Origin: Salisapilia sapeloensis
Taxonomy: Eukaryota > Oomycota > Peronosporomycetes > Peronosporales > Salisapiliaceae
Direction: 5' to 3'
Assembly: GCA_023334545.1 (NCBI GenBank)
Contig: JAADVB010000054.1
Coordinates: 24,063-88,062, forward strand
Length of the DNA stretch: 64,000 nucleotides
Below are positions 9,215-17,856 of the stretch, one piece after another; positions within the stretch are counted from its first letter, which is position 1; each line of letters starts with the position of its first letter. Made by a program: the position numbers and the translations under genes. The notes below the pieces were generated by a model. The model was not told the origin of the DNA. It did not search any database and saw only the letters and a program-made list of their open reading frames with translations.

Positions 9215-10105
9215 ATGATGCAGGAGCCGGAGGAAGCTGAAACCGCGGCTGACCAAGCGTTGGAGCTCGTGCGAGACAGGTCGGACACGGAGGAGTTCCC
9301 GATGCATGAAGAGTGCACGGCCATTCTCACGATGAAGTGTGGCGAGCCTCGCATGGCTGTTCGGAAGAAATTGCATGAGGAAATTCCAATCACGTTTCGA
9401 CCAGACGAAGGCTTTGGCGTCTTCCAGAGTAAAGTCGAGCGTCATTTCTCGAAAATCAGTCCGTCGTACGTCCAGGAGAAGCGTGGTATCTACCTAAAGC
9501 CATCGACGAACGCGACGCAGAGCAAGTACGTTTTACTGACCAAGGACAATTTCATGGCGTTATTACGAAATCGATGGAAGATGTGCAAGAGTATGAAAGT
9601 TGAGTTAAAGTACGACATCTTTTGCTACTTTGTCGACGCGACAGAACGACGTGGGAGGAAACCCACCAAGACGTTCCAGAAACAGCTTCTCGCATCGCAG
9701 AATACGACACCAGCGTCTGCAATCGCACCGGACAATGCTACCTTTTTATCCATCATGTCGCCTCTTTTGTCAGGTCATTCGATCTCTCAAGCCGTACAAA
9801 ACTTTGGCGAGGCAGCAGCAACCGGTGCGCCGATGCTTCCATCAGATAAGAAGTTACACGGCAGTGACTCACCGTCGCTGTCTGCCAACGGCCGTGACAC
9901 GACCGGCTTGTCGAATTTGCATGAAAGTGATAGTGACCGGCCGCGGAAAGCCGCGCGAGTAGAAGGTCGCTTCCAGAGTATCCCGTTCCGAGTGAACGGC
10001 GTTGTGCTGCCATTGGAAGTGGATGTGATTGCACTTCGAAGGGCGATTGGACTGGAATTACCGGAAGGACAGGATCCAGAGACGACGCCAGATGCAGAGA
10101 TATAA
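9215..10105 (+). CDS. Hypothetical protein with ubiquitin-like-looking N-terminus and conserved C-terminal motif
   Basis: 296 residues from the first ATG (9215); upstream codons in frame lack ATG. The family has no name that I recognise. Residues about 30-145 resemble a compact alpha/beta module (ILTMKCGEPRMAVRKKLHEE, then YLKPSTNATQSKYVLLTKDN and FMALLRNRWK). A Ser-rich, nuclear-looking linker with an RPRKAARVEGR basic stretch follows. The tail has a second conserved-looking motif, FRVNGVVLPLEVDVIALRRA. The layout recalls short oomycete proteins of unknown function. It lies head to head with the PACRG-like gene (199 nt apart). No function is proposed. Confidence 0.6.
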   Translation: MMQEPEEAETAADQALELVRDRSDTEEFPMHEECTAILTMKCGEPRMAVRKKLHEEIPITFRPDEGFGVFQSKVERHFSKISPSYVQEKRGIYLKPSTNATQSKYVLLTKDNFMALLRNRWKMCKSMKVELKYDIFCYFVDATERRGRKPTKTFQKQLLASQNTTPASAIAPDNATFLSIMSPLLSGHSISQAVQNFGEAAATGAPMLPSDKKLHGSDSPSLSANGRDTTGLSNLHESDSDRPRKAARVEGRFQSIPFRVNGVVLPLEVDVIALRRAIGLELPEGQDPETTPDAEI

Positions 10106-10150
10106 GATTTTTTTCGAATGAAACAGTTTACGACAAAGAGTTGACCATGT

Positions 10151-11409
10151 TTAGGCGAGTTGGCTACGGATGAAGGTGGAGCTGAGGGTGCTGCTCTCCG
10201 TTCGTCGACATACGTAGATCGACACGTCCGGTAGTTGTCGCTCACGTCGAATGTCATTGATCTTCCGCGCGCCGGAGATGGTTTCAGACGATACGATTAA
10301 AGCTGCTGGATATGGAATCGTGATGGCTGGACCGAAAGGGTCTTCGATCGTCACGATCTCTAGCTCGAGATTCGGACGAAGGAAACGAAGGTATGATTCG
10401 ACCTTTTGTTTCCGTGTGACGATTGACTCGATTAGATGGGCATACTTTTTCTTTTGTAAGAGTGCGTCGGACGTCACACCGACCACCATCTTCCGTTTAC
10501 AGACGCTTAGTGCGAGCGACAAGAGCTTCTTGTGACCGTTATGGAGATGGTCGAACGTTCCGCCGAGGATAGCCTACTATATGATTAGACTAGAGATAGA
10601 CATAAAGAGAGTTTAGCGTACAGTATCGTTTGGTGTGAGTGATTGACTTTCGTCTTCAAAGTAGTGCAGGTCGTTGCCGAGACGACGTTCGATGTGGATG
10701 GCTAAGGGATGGTAGGTGACGGCGTAGAGACCGTCGTGTTCAAAGCGTTTGGCATTTAACCGTTGTACGTCTTCGTATGCGTCTTCTCCAAAGACTGCGT
10801 TGAGCTCAGGCAGTTCCACTAGCTCTTCCCAAGACCGATATGGAGGAGAGGTAAAGCCTCCGATGATCCTAGTTGCATGCTTTAGTGTCATTCGAGATAC
10901 GCATAATAGAGTATAGTACTTGACGTCTAGCAGAGGTCGACCTTGGGTGCATAGAATGTCCCATACGAGTGCATAGAGCTCGCTAGTGTAATTGACGATC
11001 TCATGTCGGTCTGCTCCATCAACAAACACGAGAAGTGTCTGAGATACTCGATGGATGGACTGCTCTAATAGGACATCATTCTTGACCAAGTCACTAGGAC
11101 AATGCTTAGATTATTCTGTCTTGGATTAGGATAGGATAGGAAGGAGTACCGAAAGTTGCGAGGAACGTGGACACGCACGAGACCGGTTTGGACACGAGAC
11201 GCATCGTTCGAGGAGTTACTGGCGTTCTGGTGACGGCCGACTTTGTGTTTGTGGAAACTGGAGATGCCGACAACCGTGCAGATACCCAAGGCCACTGCAA
11301 CGAGCGTTCCTGGACTCCCGAGCGCAGCAGACGAAGCACCTGAGCCTGATACCTTCATTAGTCGTTTATGCATTATCTTCTGGCCGACAGCATAGCTGTT
11401 TAAGGACAT
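10151..11409 (-). CDS. Phosphopantetheine adenylyltransferase (eukaryotic COASY-type), three exons
   Basis: Exons 11409-11150, 11093-10622 and 10573-10151 give 384 residues (1155 nt, in frame). The enzyme adenylates 4'-phosphopantetheine to dephospho-CoA. The nucleotidyltransferase signature GGTFDHLHNGHKK sits exactly across the 48-nt second intron and continues into LLSLALSVCKRKMVVGVT and ALIVSSETISGARKIN (the ISSTxxR-like end). The middle part (LLVFVDGADRHEIV, YYTLLCVSRMTL) matches the N-terminal part of animal CoA synthase. There is no dephospho-CoA kinase domain, so it is monofunctional. Exon 1 adds a hydrophobic segment (GTLVAVALGICTVVGISSF) that could anchor it to a membrane. The first intron (56 nt) is inferred because the middle exon has no ATG; exon 1 could alternatively be a separate small membrane-protein gene. 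Confidence 0.8.
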
Positions 11410-11657
11410 TTGCTAACGCCACCGACCACTTGTACCCGACAAAATAGATTTAGAAAATGTTTTCCAGTCGTCATCTAAAGTAATAACGAGAAATGAAGAC
11501 GCATATATCTACCTGTCAAAGCACATCTGGTACTTCTGCATGTAGTAGAGATTTATACGAGTACGAAATAGTGGTCCGTCTCATATTGGTCGGTATTCGT
11601 AGCATTCCTAACTAAAACTATCCATCACACGAAAGAGTTTGTATCAAAAGTAGCCTT

Positions 11658-13433
11658 ATGATCAAAGTAGAAAGCGGAAGCGGACGAAGGATGAGCACAA
11701 CGGCCTTTTCCATCGGACCACGCTGGTCGCACGATGAGCTGTATCTATTTTTTCGTCTTGTGAAAGAGTTCGGACCGCGCTTTCAAGACATTGCCGATAG
11801 TCTTCCGCTCCGGACCGAGGCCATGGTCTCGTCGTTGTATGAAATGCATCGTGGTTATCTTTCGCTGTCGGAAGCCTCCGCGGAAGGCTTTTGCACCATC
11901 TTGAAGGACTATTATACTGCACAGCAGTCTCCCCATCCACGTGCTAGTGAAGATGGCACGTCAGACAACTCGAACGGGCAAAATCAGCAGTCAAATGATG
12001 CTACCACAGCTCCGATCACCGTATCCTCTGTCTCGAGAGAGCCTCTACTACGTGGAAAGGTATTTATCTGCATACATTCCATTGTATCTATTCGTATCTA
12101 AGCTTCCATGGGTAGAGTAAGCTTTTAAAGAGTCGAAACCCAAGTCCATCACGCCGATACACGGATCTCGAGGCGCTTCTATCGCCCAAGTACGACCTTC
12201 CATGGTTCTACTGGTTTGATTCTTTCCTCGACATGGGTTTCCTCTCTGTCAACGAATTCCAAAGCTGCCTGCATTCGATGGGCATTGCGAAATTAACCAA
12301 GGCTCCAAGACCTGTATGGGCATCGATTCGAGCATCCATGGGCAAGCCACGTCGACTGAGCAAGAGCTTTCTAGAGCTCGAACGAGGCAAATTAGAACGA
12401 GATCGAATGAAGCAAGTATTCATCGAAGACGCATCGAATGTACGCCATCTATAATGCCTAGCTAGTCTACCTGATCCTCATAAGAGCTAATAGGGATCTA
12501 AGAAACGCAAGACGAGTCGGAGCAAGCTACTGCCGGAACAGCAACCTGTAATCGGTAAGTTGGTTCTGAACCGTCACCTAGCGCGTACTTATGATCTGAA
12601 TAGTTCAATTCATGCCGAACGATCCTGCGTATGCATCTGTGACACCAACTTTCCATCCCGTCCGCTTCCATGTCGGCACGGTTCTTGATCCGAACGTCAG
12701 GCATGATCAGTGCTTGGTACAATTATCAGATCCGTCGGTCGTCGTCACACGTCCTCTATCGACCGTTATGCCGTACAATCCTCGGAAACGTCGGTTACGC
12801 AAGCAGGAGATGATAACGGATGAAGTGGCGGTGCCCGCGCCCTCGTATCCAGATGTTCTGCATCAATATTTGACCGCGAAAGATTTGTTAGCGAGGAAGT
12901 GGAGTCTCCTGCAGCATCTTTCGCGGTTAAATGCTCAGCATCAAGCCGTACATCCGCGTCCGTCAGCTCCTGTCGAGCAAGTGCTGCAATTTGCCTGTGC
13001 GCACGTCGAGTCGACGGATGATCGTGCGTGGCTTCTAGCAAATCTAGATGCGACCAACCGAGCGTTACGGTCTGTGCTGCAACAGCTGCGTCATGCGCAT
13101 GCAGAAAACGAGCGGGACGAGAGCCAGATGACTTTGAATTTACACGAGATGCGGTGGGCGAGCACCTTTCTCGCGAGAAGCCAGCGCCAGGCGTTGGCGA
13201 TGGCAAGGCGAATGCAAAGCGATCGTGAGGCGGGTCTCGGGGACAACATCACGGAACTTATTGCCAATTGTGTCTGTCTCATGAGCGTTATCCAAGTCTG
13301 TGCGAGTCAATCCATCCCGCAGAATGTTGAAGCGAAGCTTGTAGGCCGTGTTCTGGAGCTACTAGCGCCGGTGCACGGTGATAATGTAGGGTTATATGAG
13401 GAAGTACGGGGTGCCGTGGCAGGGTTTCTCTAG
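11658..13433 (+). CDS. LIN9: LIN-9/ALWAYS EARLY-type DIRP-domain protein, four exons
   Basis: Exons 11658-12059, 12131-12439, 12494-12554 and 12604-13433 give 533 residues. LIN-9 is a core subunit of the DREAM/MuvB complex controlling cell-cycle genes. A SANT/Myb-like domain comes first (RWSHDELYLFFRLVKEFGPR, residues about 24-70), as in plant ALY proteins and unlike animal LIN-9. The DIRP domain follows: ALLSPKYDLPWFYWFDSFL, GFLSVNEFQSCLHSMGI, RPVWASIRASMGKPRRLS and LERGKLERDRMKQVF. The helical C-terminal half (LLARKWSLLQHLSRLNAQHQ and after) matches the rest of the family. Exon 2 may start at 12116 instead, adding five residues. An alternative start is ATG 11691. Confidence 0.88.
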
Positions 13434-13793
13434 CTATCAAGTGGGCATGTAAATAGAGGCAGGACGATATTTTCATGGATGCGATGTCCCATTTTTTCAT
13501 AAGCCATCACAGGTTTCTGAACGCGTTCGCGGGTAGTTCGAGTGGAAAGAGACTGACCAAACTTCCCCATCGTTCGGTATCACGCTTCATCACTGGCTTC
13601 TTTCTCTCTTGAGTTTGTATACACTAGCGTGAGCATCGTCCTGTTGCTGCCACGATCTTCGACATCCACAGGGATAAAGAAAGGAGGTGGAGGAGTAAGT
13701 CACATTGAATTCCAAACGAATTGTGCTCAGCTTTACTTTTGAAATCAGCGGCAAATCGCTACCGTCAAGTGAAGAATAAAGAACAGCGAGACC
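13434..13793. other. Intergenic region, nothing recognised
   Basis: 360 nt between two plus-strand genes, expected to hold the LIN9-like 3' UTR and the promoter and leader of the glucan gene. No ORF, RNA gene or clear repeat is seen. Confidence 0.5.
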
Positions 13794-16085
13794 ATGGCGA
13801 GTGGACCAATGTGGATACTTTGCCTCGCCATTGTCGCAATATGGACTTGTAGTTCAGCACAAGAGTCGGCTAGTAATTCTCAATCGAGTGCCTCAAGTGA
13901 TGACGACATTGCAGGTAAAGACCGGAAAGTCTTGGACGTGTTAAAAACGACGTCGGGGCTCGAGCCTTGGGTCGATATCAATACCCCGGATGACGTCAAG
14001 ACCTACCAAACGTCGCGAGGTGAGACTTGGCATCTCGTCATGTCGGACGAGTTCACCGACACCAATCGCAGTTTCAAGCCCGGGGAAGATCACTTTATTA
14101 CTTCATTAGAGAAACCGGACGGTGTCAATGGCGCCGTTGAAATCTACTCGCATAACATGACGAGCATCCAATGCGACGAAGAAGATGGGGAAGAAATGTG
14201 CTACTTGCAGATAAAAACCATTGACGAAGTGACTGTCTTGTCCGTCTACAATCTGTACACGCGTCCACCTTCGTATCAGAATTCGACTTTCTACTATCGC
14301 TCCGGCATGCTCCAGTCCTGGAACAAGTTTTGCTTCCGAGGAGGCATGCTCGAGTTCCGAGCCAAGATGCCTGGTGCCATCACGGAAGAAAGCGGGAACC
14401 CAGACATCTACCTCGGTTCGTCTGGTCGAGCGCTTAATATCGAGTACTACCCGACCTGGCCTGGTCTGTGGATTATGGGGAACCTCGGTCGAGCCATTTT
14501 CTCTGCTTCCACCTACCGCATGTGGCCATTTACGTATGACGAGTGCAATAACAAGGCGTTTGACTCATCCAACCAACGCATCAGTGCCTGTGATTCGAAT
14601 CCTGGCCATGGCTTGAATCCGAACCAAGGACGTGGTGCTCCTGAAATTGATATCCTAGAAGGTGGCGGGACAGAGATCTCGTCGTCGATTCAATTAGGAC
14701 CAGGCATGCCGATGAAATACCGTCTGAAGACACCGAACAAGACGTACGACGGATCGGACGAGTCATGCTTTTACGCTCGAACGTGTAAGACGCCTGGTGC
14801 GAATGATCCGAATGTCCCGACGAAACTGTACAAGGAACGAGATTATCAGACATGGTATGCTGGTATGCGCTATGCTCCAAACCCGTACTGTGTCCTGTGG
14901 GGCAACTGGACTCAGAGTTGGGATGTCGTGAAGAACACGATGAAGACCGGGATCACGGAAAACAAGTGTGACTTGACGAATTGTCCGTTCTCCAAGGACG
15001 TTCTCGGTGATACGGGCTACATTGACGGAGATAAGTCGAAAGGTCGATGGGGTATTAACTCGGAAGGTGCTTGCTATCCTGTCATGAACGGATATAGAGG
15101 AACGTACTTGTGTGATCCGGATAGCACGGATGAGAATTGTCCTGAGCCGCGAAATTCGTCGACGCCAAAGACAGATACGATGGAGCCATTCAACTACCGT
15201 ATGGATGCTCTGTCTGCGAATTGGGATGCCCATATGGGTGTCTACATGGACTTCCAGAACTATCAGTTGGAATGGGTACTTGGTGACGAAGGGTACGTTC
15301 GTTGGCAGTTGAATGGCGTTCCGATCTACGAGATTCCATCCGAGACGATCACGAATATCGGACAAGACGCAGACGAAACGAATCCGAATAAGATTCCAGT
15401 GGAAGAACCCATGTACATTATCATGAACGTTGCCATTAGTCAGCAATGGGGTGCCTTCCCACCGAACATTGGTAAGCGTTGTCGAGGCGATGGGAAGGAT
15501 GAGAAGGCGAATCGTATCTGTGACTCGTTCCCCATGTACATGAAGGTCGATCACATTCGGCTGTATCAGGACAATAGTGGTAGCATGAGTCTCGGCTGCG
15601 ATCCGAACTCCCATCCGACTCGCAAGTGGATCCAGGACCACATTGACGACTATGAAGACCCAGACAATCTGCACATCGACGTCCATGGCGGAGCAACGTG
15701 CAAGACCAATGACGATTGTAGTATCCCATACACTCCCTCGACCATGTTCCAGACAGGCTACTGCGGTGACAACGGCCGATGTTCGTGCTCGACGCAGTAC
15801 TATGGCGGTCCACGCTGCACGACGCAGCTGGAGGAAGTGGACTCGACGGGTCTCGTCCAGATCTCGAGCTACGGCCCGCCTATGTCCTTATCGATCGCGT
15901 ACGCTAGCTGCGCGTGGATCGCGACGATCGTCGTGATCATCATATATAGTATCAAGCGCAGGAAGGAACGATTAGCCAAGTTTGAAAAGGAAGAGAAGCT
16001 GCGTATGCGCAAAGAGTATGACATTACGCCATCGAGTGCCAAGACTCCAAATGGTTTTGACAAGTTCGATGAGCCACGTACGTAG
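13794..16085 (+). CDS. KRE6/SKN1-class GH16 beta-glucan synthesis-associated protein
   Basis: A 763-residue single-exon protein. KRE6/SKN1 proteins are GH16-fold transglycosylase-like proteins required for beta-1,6-glucan in fungal and oomycete walls. The catalytic motif EIDILE is intact (Glu284, Asp286, Glu289), preceded by GLWIMGNLGRAIFSASTYRMWP and followed by family blocks such as YEIPSE and MYIIMNVAISQQWG. A signal peptide (residues 1-22) begins the protein. After the GH16 domain come a Cys-rich EGF-like module (CKTNDDC to CSCSTQYYGGPRC, about 640-685), one transmembrane helix (about 698-720) and a short basic, Lys/Glu-rich cytosolic tail. It is therefore predicted to be type I, whereas fungal Kre6/Skn1 are type II. 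Codon use is like its neighbours. Confidence 0.92.
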   Translation: MASGPMWILCLAIVAIWTCSSAQESASNSQSSASSDDDIAGKDRKVLDVLKTTSGLEPWVDINTPDDVKTYQTSRGETWHLVMSDEFTDTNRSFKPGEDHFITSLEKPDGVNGAVEIYSHNMTSIQCDEEDGEEMCYLQIKTIDEVTVLSVYNLYTRPPSYQNSTFYYRSGMLQSWNKFCFRGGMLEFRAKMPGAITEESGNPDIYLGSSGRALNIEYYPTWPGLWIMGNLGRAIFSASTYRMWPFTYDECNNKAFDSSNQRISACDSNPGHGLNPNQGRGAPEIDILEGGGTEISSSIQLGPGMPMKYRLKTPNKTYDGSDESCFYARTCKTPGANDPNVPTKLYKERDYQTWYAGMRYAPNPYCVLWGNWTQSWDVVKNTMKTGITENKCDLTNCPFSKDVLGDTGYIDGDKSKGRWGINSEGACYPVMNGYRGTYLCDPDSTDENCPEPRNSSTPKTDTMEPFNYRMDALSANWDAHMGVYMDFQNYQLEWVLGDEGYVRWQLNGVPIYEIPSETITNIGQDADETNPNKIPVEEPMYIIMNVAISQQWGAFPPNIGKRCRGDGKDEKANRICDSFPMYMKVDHIRLYQDNSGSMSLGCDPNSHPTRKWIQDHIDDYEDPDNLHIDVHGGATCKTNDDCSIPYTPSTMFQTGYCGDNGRCSCSTQYYGGPRCTTQLEEVDSTGLVQISSYGPPMSLSIAYASCAWIATIVVIIIYSIKRRKERLAKFEKEEKLRMRKEYDITPSSAKTPNGFDKFDEPRT

Positions 16086-16140
16086 GGTAAGAAACAAGCT
16101 TGTATTTCTTGTGTTTTTCCTTTTCAATCATCATGTTTGT

Positions 16141-17715
16141 CTACGCGTGGAGCTTTTCCGCTCGACGGAAGAGTGTGTCGACAACACCACCAACATTTTC
16201 AATCACGCCGAGACCTGTTGTATACGTCTGATCGTCTTGCGTGTCATCGTACACGATGAGTTGTCCTTTGCCTTGGTCCAAGATGCCGTGGAACTTGTGG
16301 TCCAAGATCATTTGAGACAGCTTGAGCTGCACTTGCGTCAACGGCAGTTGGATGAGCTCCGCGACGTGCGAGATTTCGACACAGGAGAACGGCTGGATGA
16401 TCTTGATCAAGTTCGTTTCCAACAATTGTTCGTACAGCTTGTCCAAGTGCGACTTGATAAGAGGATCATGCACGAGCTGCGCTTCGTACTTGCTCGTAGC
16501 AGCCTCAAACATCTCGAGAGATCGCTTCTCGTGCGCCTTGCCGACTGCCTGCAGCGCTTCGACGTCAATACCGAGGAACTTGAGTGCCTGTTTGCCATTG
16601 ACGATGCTGTTGAGCTCGCTCGCGCCGCCACTGGCCACCTTGGACAGCATCATGTACTTGAGGCAGCGCATGGCTTCGTCTTCATCCATGCTAGCGAGTG
16701 CCTCGAAGGCTTCGAAAAAGTACGAGTACGCCGTCTTGTAGTCGTGCTCTTCGGCGTGGAGAATGCCGGACATTTGATCGATTTGCGCCTGCGTGCGTGG
16801 CACGATATAGATGGCGTTCGAGATACTGCGTGCAGCCGTAAGGGCTGCCTTGGCCTTGGGGATGTTACGCAAAGCGTGCTGGAGTTTGCACTCGACGAGA
16901 TGGATCTCAACGAGCAGTTGCTTGTCGTCCAGTTTTTTAATCTCGCGCAAAAGCTTGTCGATCAATTCAAGCGCTGGCTGATACTTGTGCTGCTGGAAGT
17001 AGCTGTGGCAATTGTTTAGTTAGGTTTGCACAGTAGTGGAAGACGGTGGGACGTACATGGAAGCGAGACGAGATTCAACACGCTGACGAAGGAACGTGTG
17101 CTTCTCTTGGTTGCACCATTCGATCGAGTCGAGGCACAAGTCGGCTTGTAGCTGCAATGCTTTTTCACTGTCGAGCACTTGGACCTTGGCGACCATATCG
17201 ATGACCGTGCGGACTAGTAGGCATGCGTGAGGTCGACAACGGATAGAAAAGTATATGATAACATACCGATTTTGCCCGTTTTGGCTTTCGGAAGTGTCAT
17301 GAAGAATGGACGTAGAGACTGTAGTAACGTCGCAAGCTCCTTTTCACGTCTATACATGCTGCATGAGTACATTTGAATACAATCGAGTAGAAAATGCAAC
17401 CAGTACCCGTATTGGATGTAAAGCTGGCTGAGCTTGTAGATGGCATGTTCCTTGACACGCTGTACAACTTCCTCCGAACCATCGTCCATCTCCTCTGTTC
17501 AAGTGTATTTATAAGTATACGAGATAGCATGGTTGTCTCGGACTGAAGATCTTACCGTAAGCAATGATCGACTGATAGCTCTCAATGGCCTTCGATGGGT
17601 CGGATGACGCCGTTAGTGTATCCGTGATTTCGTTCGTGTCCTCTAGACGAGTCTGCAATGGGTGCTCTTCTTCCCCTGTCGAGATAGTCATCTCCACGTC
17701 CTGTACTTCAGCCAT
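16141..17715 (-). CDS. RPN6: 26S proteasome regulatory subunit Rpn6 (PSMD11), five exons
   Basis: Exons 17715-17556, 17494-17407, 17349-17267, 17213-17057 and 17002-16141 give 449 residues in frame. Rpn6 is a lid subunit that clamps the lid and core particle. The order of blocks matches the family: KAIESYQSIIAY, then VVQRVKEHAIYKLSQLY, then ELATLLQSLRPFF, then VRTVIDMVAKV, then LCLDSIEWCNQEKHTFLRQR, then a TPR-like repeat region. It ends with the PCI domain (LLETNLIKIIQPFSCVEI, SHVAELIQLPLTQVQLKLSQ, MILDHKFHGILDQGKGQLIV). All four introns are 53-61 nt. The antisense strand of exon 5 has a long open frame that is a shadow. Confidence 0.96.
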
Positions 17716-17856
17716 GGTCGACGCTTCCTTCTTCGTGCTTTTCTGCTTGTTAGTGTGTCGGATAGATCGTTCTCATGTCACTGGCTAAAAAGATAAATTA
17801 AAAGCTATGATTGGAGGATATTAGATTTCCGAAGAAAAGAAAAACATTTATTTTCT

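Noticed and set aside
14763-15686. 307-codon minus-strand ORF inside the GH16 gene
   Set aside because: Composition is that of a mirror frame (His/Arg/Ile-rich) and the plus strand carries intact GH16 motifs.
15982-17019. 345-codon plus-strand ORF over the Rpn6 gene
   Set aside because: It is the antisense shadow of Rpn6 exon 5, which matches a conserved family and splices in frame with four more exons.
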